Source: Tenacibaculum sp. M341 (lineage in GTDB: Bacteria; Bacteroidota; Bacteroidia; Flavobacteriales; Flavobacteriaceae). From it: 64,000 nucleotides of DNA. How positions within the stretch are numbered: the first letter of the stretch is position 1; each line of letters starts with the position of its first letter. The position numbers and the translations under genes were made by a program. Location of the stretch: the NCBI RefSeq assembly GCF_004337695.1, contig NZ_SJXJ01000005.1:186001-250000 (forward strand). Reading direction: 5' to 3'. Positions 41,908 through 51,400 of this stretch are shown piece after piece. The notes under the pieces were generated by a model. That model worked only from the letters and a program-made list of their open reading frames with translations. It made no database searches and was not told the DNA's origin.

Positions 41908-42615
41908 ATGATAAAAATTGAAGGGCTACACAAATCATACCCAATGGGAGACGATTCACTTCATGTTTTAAAAGGACTTGATTTACATATCAAAGAAGGA
42001 GAATTTGTTTCTATTATGGGATCTTCTGGTTCAGGAAAATCCACATTACTAAATATTGTAGGGTTGCTAGATGTTCATGATCAAGGTAATTATTACTTAA
42101 ATGGACAGCTAATTGATAATTTAAATGAGAAAAAAGCAGCGATACTTCGTAACAAGTTTTTAGGGTTTGTTTTTCAATCATTTAATTTGATTTCATATAA
42201 GACAGCTGCAGAAAACGTTGCATTACCATTGTATTACAAAGGTATTGGAAGAAAAGAACGTCTTAAAATAGCAAAAGAATATTTAGAAAAAGTAGAATTA
42301 GGTCCTTGGGCAAATCATTTACCAAACGAATTATCAGGAGGGCAAAAGCAGCGTGTTGCAATTGCAAGAGCTTTAGCCACAAAACCTAAAGTAATTTTGG
42401 CAGATGAGCCTACAGGAGCATTAGATTCTACAACTACAGATTCTGTAATGGATTTGTTAAAAGGAATTAATGATGAAGGAATGACAGTTTTTGTTATTAC
42501 ACACGAAGAAGAGGTGGCAGAACAAACTGATAGAGTAGTAAGATTGAAGGATGGTGTAATAATAAGCGATGAACTAACTGAATCTGGTAAAGCAAAAACA
42601 AAACAATATGTTTGA
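41908..42615 (+). CDS. MacB-type ABC transporter ATP-binding protein
   Basis: A 235-residue ATPase of the LolD/MacB family. Walker A is GSSGSGKST, the signature is LSGGQKQRVAIARA, Walker B is VILADEPTGALDS and the H-loop histidine is in VITHEEE. It energises the two permeases encoded downstream. It overlaps the first permease gene by 8 bp, so translation is coupled. Mechanotransmission-type exporters of this class move lipoproteins, peptides or toxic molecules across the envelope. Confidence 0.93.
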   Translation: MIKIEGLHKSYPMGDDSLHVLKGLDLHIKEGEFVSIMGSSGSGKSTLLNIVGLLDVHDQGNYYLNGQLIDNLNEKKAAILRNKFLGFVFQSFNLISYKTAAENVALPLYYKGIGRKERLKIAKEYLEKVELGPWANHLPNELSGGQKQRVAIARALATKPKVILADEPTGALDSTTTDSVMDLLKGINDEGMTVFVITHEEEVAEQTDRVVRLKDGVIISDELTESGKAKTKQYV

Positions 42616-43837
42616 TATAGATGCTTGGCGAGAAATATTTCAGAGTATAAACAAAAACAAGTTACGATCTATTCTTTCAGGATTTACAGTTGCTTTTGCT
42701 ATTTTATTATTCACCTTACTTTTTGGAATTGTAAACGGATTGCAAAACTTTTTTACGCAGGCTTTTGTAGATGATGCTGATAACTCAATGTTTGTTCGTA
42801 CTTGGAGAACTACAAAACCATATAAAGGGTTACAATCTGGTAGAAAAATTCAGTTAAAAGATGCTCATTTTGATTATATCATAAAGAAGCATTCAGATAA
42901 AATTCAGCATATTTCTGCTAGAAAATATTTAAATGCTCGATTAACGTATAAAACAAAACAAGACAATTACAATATAAGAGCGGTTCACCCTGATCATAGA
43001 TACTTAGAGAAAACCATTATTGATGATGGTAGGTTTATCAATCAGTTAGATTTAAATCAGAAGAATAAAGTAATTGTAATAGGGCGTTTGGTAAAAAAAG
43101 ATTTGTTTGGAGAACGACCAGCTTTGGGTAAATATGTAAATGTAAACGATATATCATACAAAATTGTAGGAGTGTTTTCTGATGAAGGAGGAGATAGAGA
43201 GGAGCGTTTGGTATACATGCCCATTACAACTGCCCAACAGTTGTACGGAAACAATGATTATTTAGATAATATATTAATTGGGTATAATCCAAGATTAACT
43301 ATTGATAAAGCAGTAGCCTTTGGAAACAGATTGGAAAGAGAATTGAGGCAAAAGTTAGATATTCATCCTGATGATCAAAATGCATTATCCATAAGAAATA
43401 GAGCAGAAGCAAACAAAGGTATTGGTCAATTAACGACAGCATTATTCTTTATTGTAATTTTTGTCGGATCAGGAACATTAATAGCTGGAATTATTGGAAT
43501 TAGTAACATTATGATTTTCTCTATTAAAGAAAGAACTAAAGAGTTTGGTATTCGTAAAGCTTTAGGAGCGAAACCAGTAGCGATTATTCGTATGGTTGTA
43601 AAAGAATCACTCTTAATTACTGGTTTAGCTGGTTATTTAGGGTTGTTAGCAGGAACTTTTATTCTAAATCAAATAGGTGATAGTTTAGAAGACTATTTTA
43701 TTTACAATCCAAGTGTAAGTTCAGGATTGGTAATTGGAGCAACAATTACCTTAGTATTAGCCGGTTTATTAGCAGGATATTTACCAGCAAAAAAAGCGGC
43801 TCAAATTAAACCTATTGTAGCATTAAGAGCAGACTAG
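42608..43837 (+). CDS. MacB-like ABC transporter permease 1
   Basis: A 409-residue permease with the MacB/FtsX topology: one N-terminal helix (about 22-45), a periplasmic MacB_PCD domain of about 220 residues, then three helices (about 280-300, 330-350, 370-390). The coupling region KERTKEFGIRKALGAKP is diagnostic. It pairs with a second permease 2 bp downstream, suggesting a heterodimer. The ending KKAAQIKPIVALRAD is typical of the family. Confidence 0.9.
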   Translation: MFDIDAWREIFQSINKNKLRSILSGFTVAFAILLFTLLFGIVNGLQNFFTQAFVDDADNSMFVRTWRTTKPYKGLQSGRKIQLKDAHFDYIIKKHSDKIQHISARKYLNARLTYKTKQDNYNIRAVHPDHRYLEKTIIDDGRFINQLDLNQKNKVIVIGRLVKKDLFGERPALGKYVNVNDISYKIVGVFSDEGGDREERLVYMPITTAQQLYGNNDYLDNILIGYNPRLTIDKAVAFGNRLERELRQKLDIHPDDQNALSIRNRAEANKGIGQLTTALFFIVIFVGSGTLIAGIIGISNIMIFSIKERTKEFGIRKALGAKPVAIIRMVVKESLLITGLAGYLGLLAGTFILNQIGDSLEDYFIYNPSVSSGLVIGATITLVLAGLLAGYLPAKKAAQIKPIVALRAD

Positions 43838-43839
43838 TT

Positions 43840-45084
43840 ATGTTTAAATTTATATTTGATTCAGATACGTGGCAAGAAATTTACGGAGGTATTCGTAAAA
43901 ATAAGGTCAGAACAATAATTACCATCATAGGGGTACTTTGGGGAATCTTTTTATTAGTAGTTCTTTTAGGTGCAGCAAGGGGGATGGAGAATAATTTTAA
44001 AACTCTTTTTGGTGACTTTGCTACAAATAGTTTAGCAGTTTGGACAGAGAGAACAGATACTCCATTCAAAGGATTTCAAAAAGGAAGAAGAATCCAGTTA
44101 AAATCTAGAGATATTGAGATTTTAAAAGAAGAATTTAAAGATCAGTTACAATACATAGCACCAAGATGTCAAACATCTAGCCAAATATTAAATGGCTTTA
44201 AATATGGAGATTTTCAAATAAGTGGAGATTACCCTGTGTTAGATAAAGTGCAAAAAAAGAATTTGATTTATGGACGTTTTTTAAACAAGAATGACATCAA
44301 AAATAGATCGAAAGTAGTGGTAATTGAAGAAGAAATTTGTAAGCAATTATTTGAGAAAGATGAAAATCCTGTAAATCAGTATGTAATTATAAACAATGTA
44401 AACTATAAAGTTGTTGGAGTTTATAAATCAGGAGCAATTGATTTTGATGGAGAAGCAGCCTACATTCCTTTTACTACTTTTCAGCAAGTTTATAATAGAG
44501 GAAATAGTATAGATTGGATGTTGGTAACTGTTTTTCAAGGAGTAGATATCAGTCAATTTGAAAAAGATTTACAATTAACATTGAAAAACCTTCATAAAGT
44601 TCATCCAAAAGATAGCAAAGCAATTGGAGGAGTTAATCTAGCAAAACAAATAGGTAGGTTTACGGGTTTTTTAACAGGAATGCAATTTTTAACTTGGTTT
44701 GTAGGTATTGCAACCTTAATAGCAGGAGTTTTTGCAATTGGTAATATTTTATTAATAACGGTAAAAGAACGCACCAAAGAAATTGGAATTAGAAGAGCTT
44801 TAGGAGCAACACCAAGAGAAATAAGGCAACAGGTAATTTTAGAATCTATTTTTTTAACAACCATAGCAGGAATGCTAGGAATAGTATTCGGTGGTTTTGT
44901 GTTGTATATAATGGATTCTACCATAGGTTCAGGACCAGATCCAACACTTTTAAATCCTACAGTAAACATTCCTATTATTTTAATAGCATTTACTATTCTA
45001 ATTATTTTAGGAACCGCAATTGGACTAATACCAGCTTATATGGCAACATTAGTAAAACCAATTGAAGCATTAAGAGAAGAATAA
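43840..45084 (+). CDS. MacB-like ABC transporter permease 2
   Basis: A 414-residue paralogue of permease 1 with the same one-plus-three helix arrangement and the KERTKEIGIRRALGATP coupling helix. The two share FxKGRxIQLK and family-specific stretches but have diverged in the periplasmic domain, as expected for a heterodimer. It is separated by 2 bp from permease 1 and 33 bp from the membrane fusion protein. Confidence 0.9.
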   Translation: MFKFIFDSDTWQEIYGGIRKNKVRTIITIIGVLWGIFLLVVLLGAARGMENNFKTLFGDFATNSLAVWTERTDTPFKGFQKGRRIQLKSRDIEILKEEFKDQLQYIAPRCQTSSQILNGFKYGDFQISGDYPVLDKVQKKNLIYGRFLNKNDIKNRSKVVVIEEEICKQLFEKDENPVNQYVIINNVNYKVVGVYKSGAIDFDGEAAYIPFTTFQQVYNRGNSIDWMLVTVFQGVDISQFEKDLQLTLKNLHKVHPKDSKAIGGVNLAKQIGRFTGFLTGMQFLTWFVGIATLIAGVFAIGNILLITVKERTKEIGIRRALGATPREIRQQVILESIFLTTIAGMLGIVFGGFVLYIMDSTIGSGPDPTLLNPTVNIPIILIAFTILIILGTAIGLIPAYMATLVKPIEALREE

Positions 45085-45117
45085 ACAAAAACATAATCAG
45101 ACTTATAAACAAAAACA

Positions 45118-46236
45118 ATGAGTAAAAGAGCAAAAGTTATATTAATTATAGTACTATTATTATTCGCCGCAGTATTAGTTTGGCTCGCGAAAAAGAATAA
45201 AAAGAATATTGTTGAATTTGAAACTGAAACACCTTTTAAAACAACAATTGTAAAGAAAACGGTAGCTACTGGTAAGGTAATCCCTTTAGAAGAAGTTCAA
45301 ATTAAGCCTCAAATAGCGGGTATTGTAGATAAAGTTGTAGCAGAAGAAGGGCAAATAGTAAAAGCGGGTGATTTAATAGCAACTGTTAGAGTTGTACCTA
45401 ATGTAGAAGCATTAAATTCAGCTAATAATGAAATAAAAAATGCAAAGTTAGCATTTGATAATGCTAAAGTTCAGTTTGAGCGTAATAAGAGTTTATTTGA
45501 GAAAGGTGTAATTGCAAGGCAAGAGTTTGAAAATTCTGAATTGAATTACAACAATGCGAATCAACGTTTATCTAATGCTAGATCAAACATGGATATTGTA
45601 AAAAGAGGAACGACTGCTGGTTTAGGTAGTGCTGCAAATACTAATATTAGAGCAACTTCTTCAGGTATGATTGTAGAAATTCCTATTAAAAAAGGAGCTC
45701 AAGTAATTCAAAGTAATAGTTTTAACGATGGAACTACAATTGCTACTATTGCAGATATGAGTAAAATGATTTTTGAAGGAAAAGTAGACGAGTCTGAAGT
45801 AGGTAAATTAATAAAAGGAACAGAATTACAGGTTTCTTTAGGAGCTATTGAGAATAAAAAGTTTCCTGCAAAATTAAACTTCATAGCACCAAAAGGTACA
45901 GAAGAAGGAGGAGCTGTTCAATTTAAAATAAAAGCTGATGTAACTTTAGATAAAAACTATTTTATTAGAGCTGGTTATTCAGCAAACGCAGATATAGTAT
46001 TAGAAGAGAAAGATAGTATATTGGCTATTAAAGAAGCATTATTACGTTTTAATAAGAAAACAGAAAAGCCTTATGTAGAAGTTAAGACAGGTGAAGGTAA
46101 GTTTGAGAAGAAAGAACTAGAGTTAGGAATTTCTGATGGAGTGAATATTGAAATCATTTCAGGGGTTACTAAAGACGATGAAATCAAGATTTGGAACAAG
46201 GCTTCTAAAGACGAAAAGAAGAAAGATGAAGATTAA
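45118..46236 (+). CDS. MacA-like periplasmic adaptor (HlyD/RND family)
   Basis: A 372-residue membrane fusion protein. An N-terminal helix (residues 7-24) anchors it. The biotinyl-lipoyl-like half-motifs are VQIKPQIAGIVDKVVAEEGQ and NIRATSSGMIVEIP, separated by a helical hairpin (about 95-170, FDNAKVQFERNKSLFEKG), followed by the beta-barrel domain. It connects the ABC permeases to an outer-membrane channel of the TolC type, which is not encoded in the window. A strong terminator follows. Confidence 0.9.
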   Translation: MSKRAKVILIIVLLLFAAVLVWLAKKNKKNIVEFETETPFKTTIVKKTVATGKVIPLEEVQIKPQIAGIVDKVVAEEGQIVKAGDLIATVRVVPNVEALNSANNEIKNAKLAFDNAKVQFERNKSLFEKGVIARQEFENSELNYNNANQRLSNARSNMDIVKRGTTAGLGSAANTNIRATSSGMIVEIPIKKGAQVIQSNSFNDGTTIATIADMSKMIFEGKVDESEVGKLIKGTELQVSLGAIENKKFPAKLNFIAPKGTEEGGAVQFKIKADVTLDKNYFIRAGYSANADIVLEEKDSILAIKEALLRFNKKTEKPYVEVKTGEGKFEKKELELGISDGVNIEIISGVTKDDEIKIWNKASKDEKKKDED

Positions 46237-46263
46237 TGGTAATTAACATACGTTAATATTGAA

Positions 46264-46288
46264 AAGAAGCTCATTTTGAGCTTCTTTT
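46264..46288 (+). terminator. Terminator of the ABC efflux operon
   Basis: AGAAGCTC-ATTTT-GAGCTTCT stem followed by a run of T residues. Confidence 0.85.
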
Positions 46289-46383
46289 TTTGTGCTTAAG
46301 TAGTTCGTCGTTATTAACTTATATTTTACCGTTTTGCAAGATATAACGGGCTTTTTCCTGTGTAATTAACTGATAAAGAGGTT

Positions 46384-46391
46384 TATATTTG
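46384..46391 (+). promoter_or_regulatory. Promoter -7 box of T9SS cargo gene
   Basis: TATATTTG matches the Bacteroidota -7 consensus exactly, 35 bp before the start codon. The -33 position has no TTG, so activation by another factor is possible. Confidence 0.45.
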
Positions 46392-46425
46392 TAGCTGTTA
46401 ATGTTGAACCCCAAAATCAATTATT

Positions 46426-49005
46426 ATGAAACATATCTACACTGGTATAAAAAAATCTTTTTTAACATTTGTTTTATTAATTATCACAGCAAGCGTTTTT
46501 GCACAAGAACCTTTCAATTGTCAAACAAAAGCATATTTATTCCAAAGGAATGATGTATATGCTCAAAACTTAGCATCAGGTAGTGCAAGTTTAGACGGAA
46601 TAGACTTAGATCCAGCAAACATCAATGGTGTTGGATATAATAACAAAGACGGTTATATCTGGGGATCGTTAAAATCACCTTCTAATACAATCATAAGAGT
46701 TGGTAACAATTATGAAGTTACAACTTACACTATAGCAAATGCACCTTTTTCATATGTAGGAGATGTCGATCCAAACGGTATCTATCATTTAAAAAATGGT
46801 AGTTCATCATTTTATATGATAGATTTAGATCCAGACTCACCTAATTACTTAACAAATATAGGATCAAGAACACTTTCACAAGCAATAACTAACCATGACT
46901 GGGCATTTAATGCTGCAGATGGAATGTTATACACCGTTGAAAAGCATTCTAACGTTCTTTTTAGAATAGATTCAAGTACAGGAAATGTAACGGCTTTGGG
47001 AGAGGTTCCTATTTTAGCAGGATTATCTTATACTTATGGAGCAGTTTATTTTGATGTAGATGGTAACTTTTACATTTCAGCAAATCAAACAGGAACAGTA
47101 TATATAGTATACGGAGTTCAAAATATTACACCTGGAGGAAGCATGACTTCTAACTTATTTGCATATGGACCATCAAGTAGTAGTAATGATGGAGCAAGAT
47201 GTCCTACAGCTCCAGTACCACAAGAAGACTGTACAAATGGTGTAGATGATGATGGAGATGGATTAGTTGATTGTGATGATCCTTCATGTTCAGGGGTTGC
47301 TGCTTGTCCAACATTAAGATCAACTTCTAGTGGTAATGACGGAGGTTTAGAAAGTAACAATAGATTATCTCAACAAATCAGCAAAAGAAACATTAACAGA
47401 ATACGTACAAACCACAAGTTTGATAAAGCTTTAGCGAAGAGAGTACCAACCGATAGAATGTTCCAGCAAAAATCATTCGGAAACATTACATTATGGGATT
47501 TTATTCCAGTAGATATTTTAAATGCTGAAGTAATTGAAAGTACTCCAGAAGATTTAAAAGATATTACAAACGCAGTAGATGTAGTTTCGGTAGATTATTT
47601 ACAGAATGGAGATAATAGAGGTACTTTATTAGCATTAAAAACTGAAGGAAAAGTATATGAACATACAAAACATATTTGTGATCGTTTTTCAGGAGCAGAA
47701 ATCTTATCAGTATCTGATGTAGAAATCAATGACGCTTTCTTTATCAAGTCAGTAGTAAAACATCCTGATGGAGCATTAGAGTTTGTATTAAGTTTTTCTG
47801 TTAGACCTACAGATGACGATAGTTCATTCATAGTAGAATCTCACTGGAATTTAGATAAATATTCAGAAGGAACTTTTTATAACTTCCAAATCTGGGCTAG
47901 CTCAATAGATGATTTATATTCAATAGGAAAAGAAGTATTAGGCTTAGCAGCAGTACAAAAAGAAATTACTGAATACAAGAATTCTGAGGCACCTGCTATA
48001 TATGTAAAGAAAGCTAGTTACAACGATGGTAAAATGAACTTAACAATTGTAAATTCATCAAAGCCTACAAGTGTTTTCTTAGAAGGTTATATGAGACCAA
48101 CAGAAACAAGTGAAAGTGAAAAAATAACATACGATATTGATATCCCTAACTACCTAAACGAGGTAACTGTTGAGACTGGTAAATTATACGACTTCGGTTT
48201 CAGAATAAATAACAGCATTAACACTACACCAGACGATTTATTTATCTCGGATGGTACTTGGGGAGTTGACTATAGTTCAGAGCCATATGTAAATAATTTT
48301 GAAGTAACTCAAAACGATATTTCATCAACAGAAGATATGTATGCTGTAGAACGTAACATCTCTTTCTCAACAGATAACAATCAAGATGTTTCAATTTACA
48401 GATCATTAACACCTAAGTTTGAAAAAGTAGATTTATCTGACTACAGTTCATTTGCTTTCAATGCTAAAGGAACAGGTCAATTAAAAGTAACATTAGTTAA
48501 AGAGAGTATCTCTTCTTGGGAAAACCAACCTACAGCTACGATTACTTTATCTGAAACAGGGAAAGCATATACTATTAGCAAAGATGATTTCACTAATGGT
48601 TCGTCAACTGAAATAGAGTTAAACGATGTGAAAATGTTATTCTTTACGGCTTTAACGTCAGCAGACAAGAGTAGTACTAATAATAAAATAGAAATTGATG
48701 GAGTGTCTTTTATGAAAGGAGCTACAGCAGGTGTTGAAGATGAAACTCAAAACGAGAGTGGAGTAACAATTGTTCCTAATCCAATTCAAAGAAAAGCTAC
48801 TTTTAATTTCGAATCTAAGTTTACGCAAGAGGTTGATTTTGAAGTGTACGATTTATTATCAAACACAGTATATAGCCAAAAGATTAATGCCAGTCAAGGT
48901 AAGAATACTATCAACTTCGATAGAGGAACTTTATCATCAGGAATTTACTTCTACAGAATAGGAAATAAAGAAGATGAGTTTAAAGGTAAGTTCATTATCA
49001 GATAA
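46426..49005 (+). CDS. Large T9SS-secreted multidomain protein
   Basis: An 859-residue secreted protein with a signal peptide (ends SVFAQ, about residue 26). Residues 28-255 resemble DUF6923, a beta-propeller-like domain (NINGVGYNNKDGYIWG). Residues about 267-292 form a calcium-binding type motif (NGVDDDGDGLVDCDDPSC). Residues about 620-770 look like a carbohydrate-binding beta-sandwich. The C-terminal 80 residues are a type A sorting domain (IVPNPIQRKATFNF, LSSGIYFYRIG, KGKFIIR), which directs export by the type IX system and anchoring to the cell surface. The middle region is unrecognised. No enzyme motif was seen; an adhesin role is inference. Confidence 0.82.
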   Translation: MKHIYTGIKKSFLTFVLLIITASVFAQEPFNCQTKAYLFQRNDVYAQNLASGSASLDGIDLDPANINGVGYNNKDGYIWGSLKSPSNTIIRVGNNYEVTTYTIANAPFSYVGDVDPNGIYHLKNGSSSFYMIDLDPDSPNYLTNIGSRTLSQAITNHDWAFNAADGMLYTVEKHSNVLFRIDSSTGNVTALGEVPILAGLSYTYGAVYFDVDGNFYISANQTGTVYIVYGVQNITPGGSMTSNLFAYGPSSSSNDGARCPTAPVPQEDCTNGVDDDGDGLVDCDDPSCSGVAACPTLRSTSSGNDGGLESNNRLSQQISKRNINRIRTNHKFDKALAKRVPTDRMFQQKSFGNITLWDFIPVDILNAEVIESTPEDLKDITNAVDVVSVDYLQNGDNRGTLLALKTEGKVYEHTKHICDRFSGAEILSVSDVEINDAFFIKSVVKHPDGALEFVLSFSVRPTDDDSSFIVESHWNLDKYSEGTFYNFQIWASSIDDLYSIGKEVLGLAAVQKEITEYKNSEAPAIYVKKASYNDGKMNLTIVNSSKPTSVFLEGYMRPTETSESEKITYDIDIPNYLNEVTVETGKLYDFGFRINNSINTTPDDLFISDGTWGVDYSSEPYVNNFEVTQNDISSTEDMYAVERNISFSTDNNQDVSIYRSLTPKFEKVDLSDYSSFAFNAKGTGQLKVTLVKESISSWENQPTATITLSETGKAYTISKDDFTNGSSTEIELNDVKMLFFTALTSADKSSTNNKIEIDGVSFMKGATAGVEDETQNESGVTIVPNPIQRKATFNFESKFTQEVDFEVYDLLSNTVYSQKINASQGKNTINFDRGTLSSGIYFYRIGNKEDEFKGKFIIR

Positions 49006-49360
49006 TATAGTATAGATAAATGTAAAAATAGTTTTTTTAGATTCAACGAGAAATATATACCGTTTATCGAATATAAATATCAAGTTATCTAAAAAAACTA
49101 TTCTTAATTGTTAATATATGATAATTTTATAACGGATATTACGTTTATTAGTAGTTAACAAGTAATATTCTTAAACGTAGCCAGAGTAAATTTAATATTA
49201 AGCAATCTAAAATTATAATTAAGAATCAAAAAAAAATCCTATTTAAAAATAGGTAAATGTCGTTCCTTTTCACAAAAGAGGAAATTACCCCGAATCTTAT
49301 CAAAGCCCTTTATTACTTAAAAAACAGTAATAAAACAAATTATAATCCCTAGAGAGAGTA
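49006..49360. other. Hairpin-rich intergenic region
   Basis: About 355 bp without a convincing ORF. It holds several inverted repeats: a 16-bp perfect pair (49027-49042 with 49087-49102), TACGTTTA/TAAACGTA (49140-49147, 49172-49179), CCTATTT/AATAGG near 49239-49254 with a long T run on the minus strand, and TTTATTACT/AGTAATAAA (49309-49317, 49326-49334). The density suggests one or two small RNAs or a chain of terminators. Confidence 0.45.
49027..49102. repeat. Perfect 16-bp inverted repeat with 44-nt loop
   Basis: AATAGTTTTTTTAGAT (49027-49042) and ATCTAAAAAAACTATT (49087-49102) are exact reverse complements. The element begins 22 bp after the stop of the T9SS cargo gene and may serve as its terminator or as a processed RNA. 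Confidence 0.6.
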
Positions 49361-49390
49361 AAAAAGGAACTTTTTTAAAAGTTCCTTTTT
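49361..49390. terminator. Bidirectional terminator
   Basis: A 14-bp perfect stem AAAAAGGAACTTTT / AAAAGTTCCTTTTT with a TT loop. It lies directly after the dehydrogenase stop on the minus strand. Confidence 0.85.
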
Positions 49391-49403
49391 GTTTTTATGA
49401 AGT

Positions 49404-50291
49404 TTAGCTAAACATTTTAGCTACTTTTTCAGCTTTTCTACTTTCAGCATAATCGTAGAAACCTTCACCAGATTTTACGCCTAATTTACCAGCAGTAACC
49501 ATGTTTACTAGTAAAGGACATGGTGCGTATTTAGGGTTTTTAAATCCTTCATACATTACATTTAAAATAGATAAACATACATCTAATCCAATAAAATCAG
49601 CTAGCTGTAAAGGTCCCATTGGATGAGCCATACCTAATTTCATTACAGTATCTATTTCTTTAACACCAGCAACACCATTGTATAAAGTTTCAATAGATTC
49701 GTTTATCATAGGCATTAAAATTCTATTAGCAACAAATCCAGGATAGTCATTAACTTCTACAGGAACTTTATTGATTTTCTCAGTTAAAGAAACAATAGCG
49801 TTATTTACTTCATCAGAAGTGTTGTAACCACGAATGATTTCAACGAGTTTCATAATCGGTACAGGATTCATGAAGTGCATACCAATTACTTTATCAGGTC
49901 TAGATGTTACTGCTGCTATTTGAGTAATTGAAATAGAAGAAGTGTTCGTTGCAAGAACAGTATTTTCGTTACAAACTTCATCTAATTCTTTAAAAATTTT
50001 AAGTTTTAAGTCAATATTCTCAGTTGCAGCTTCTACCACTAGTTCTGATTGTTGAACTCCTTCTTTAATAGACGTAAAAGAAGTAATATTAGCTAGCGTA
50101 TTTTCTTTGTCCTGAGTAGTTATTTTTTCTTTAGCTACCATTCTATCTAAATTTTTAGAAATAGTTGCTAAACCTCTATCAATAGCTTCTTGAGAAATAT
50201 CAATTAGTTGAACATTGTAACCAAATTGTGCAAAAGTATGGGCAATACCATTTCCCATAGTACCAGCACCAATTACTGCAATATTTTTCAT
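49404..50291 (-). CDS. 3-hydroxybutyryl-CoA dehydrogenase
   Basis: A 295-residue 3-hydroxyacyl-CoA dehydrogenase. I chose the ATG at 50289-50291 because the protein then begins MKNIAVIGAGTMGNGIA, with the NAD-binding GxGxxG at residues 8-13. The catalytic region is IGMHFMNPVPIMKLVE and the C-terminal domain has YPGFVANRILMPMINE and HPMGPLQLADFIGLD. Size and motifs match single-domain HBD/PaaH enzymes, which interconvert acetoacetyl-CoA and 3-hydroxybutyryl-CoA. It lies 25 bp downstream of the Gfo/Idh/MocA gene. Confidence 0.92.
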   Translation of the reverse strand: MKNIAVIGAGTMGNGIAHTFAQFGYNVQLIDISQEAIDRGLATISKNLDRMVAKEKITTQDKENTLANITSFTSIKEGVQQSELVVEAATENIDLKLKIFKELDEVCNENTVLATNTSSISITQIAAVTSRPDKVIGMHFMNPVPIMKLVEIIRGYNTSDEVNNAIVSLTEKINKVPVEVNDYPGFVANRILMPMINESIETLYNGVAGVKEIDTVMKLGMAHPMGPLQLADFIGLDVCLSILNVMYEGFKNPKYAPCPLLVNMVTAGKLGVKSGEGFYDYAESRKAEKVAKMFS

Positions 50292-50316
50292 GTAAAAAGT
50301 AAGTTTATAGTTATGT

Positions 50317-51282
50317 TTATTTAGAAAAACAATCAATTATTTGATGAGCAACGCGTAAAGCCTCAGTTCCTTGTGTTAAAGAAACAACTGGAGTTATGTT
50401 GTTGTGAATTGCATCTGCAAAAGAATCTAATTCATCTAAAATTGCATTGTTTTGGTGTATTTTTGGATTTTCAAAGTAGATTTGCTTTTTAATACCTTCT
50501 GCATTTTGCAAAATCATCGCAAAATCATCTGGTATTTCTGGAGCATCTTTCATTTTTACTACTTCTGATTTTTTCTCTAGAAAATCAACAGAAATATAGG
50601 CATCTTTCTGAAAAAAACGTGTTTTACGCATATTTTTCATTGAAATTCTACTAGACGTTAAATTGGCAACACATCCGTTTTCAAACTCTATTCGTGCATT
50701 AGCAATATCTGGAGTTTCAGAGATTACAGATACACCACTTGCTGAAATATTTTTAACTTTTGATTTTACAACAGATAAAATAATATCAATATCGTGAATC
50801 ATTAAGTCTAACACTACTGGTACATCTGTTCCTCTAGGGTTAAATTCAGCTAAACGATGCGTTTCTATAAACATTGGTGTATCAATAATATCTTTAACAG
50901 CAATAAAAGCAGGATTGAAACGTTCTACATGACCAACCTGACCTCTCACATGGTTTTGACTGGCTAATGTTTTAATAGCTTCAGCCTCTTGTATTGTATT
51001 TGTAATTGGCTTTTCTATAAAGATATGCTTCCCTTTTTCTATAGCTTGTTTAGCACAGTCAAAGTGAGATAGGGTAGGAGTAACTATGTCTACTACATCT
51101 ACAGCATCTATTAAACTCTCTATAGAGTCAAATAAATGGTACCCGAATTCTAAAGAAACTTTTTCGGAATTTTCCTTATTAGGATCATAAAATCCTACCA
51201 ATTCATATTTTTCAGATTCTTGTAATAAACGAAGGTGAATTTTTCCTAAGTGCCCAGCACCCAATACTCCAGCTTTTAGCAT
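50317..51282 (-). CDS. Gfo/Idh/MocA family oxidoreductase
   Basis: A 321-residue NAD(P)-dependent oxidoreductase. The Rossmann motif is GVLGAGHLGKIHLR (residues 5-18), the catalytic lysine motif is FIEKPITNT, and MIHDIDIIL carries the conserved histidine and aspartate. The FNPRGTDVPVVLDL segment is typical of a flavobacterial subgroup. The family acts on sugars and related compounds; the substrate is unknown. It is transcribed before the 3-hydroxyacyl-CoA dehydrogenase gene and is divergent from the isoaspartate methyltransferase gene. Confidence 0.88.
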   Translation of the reverse strand: MLKAGVLGAGHLGKIHLRLLQESEKYELVGFYDPNKENSEKVSLEFGYHLFDSIESLIDAVDVVDIVTPTLSHFDCAKQAIEKGKHIFIEKPITNTIQEAEAIKTLASQNHVRGQVGHVERFNPAFIAVKDIIDTPMFIETHRLAEFNPRGTDVPVVLDLMIHDIDIILSVVKSKVKNISASGVSVISETPDIANARIEFENGCVANLTSSRISMKNMRKTRFFQKDAYISVDFLEKKSEVVKMKDAPEIPDDFAMILQNAEGIKKQIYFENPKIHQNNAILDELDSFADAIHNNITPVVSLTQGTEALRVAHQIIDCFSK

Positions 51283-51400
51283 AAATGTAAGTTATATTTG
51301 ATTGCCTATTTTTATATAGTACTTGTTAACAAAGATACACTTTTATAGATTTTTTTATTATATTAATTACTACTTTTATCATCTTCAAAAAATCAAATTA

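Noticed and set aside
44601-44969. 122-codon ORF antisense to ABC permease 2
   Set aside because: It is the mirror of a conserved MacB-like coding sequence.
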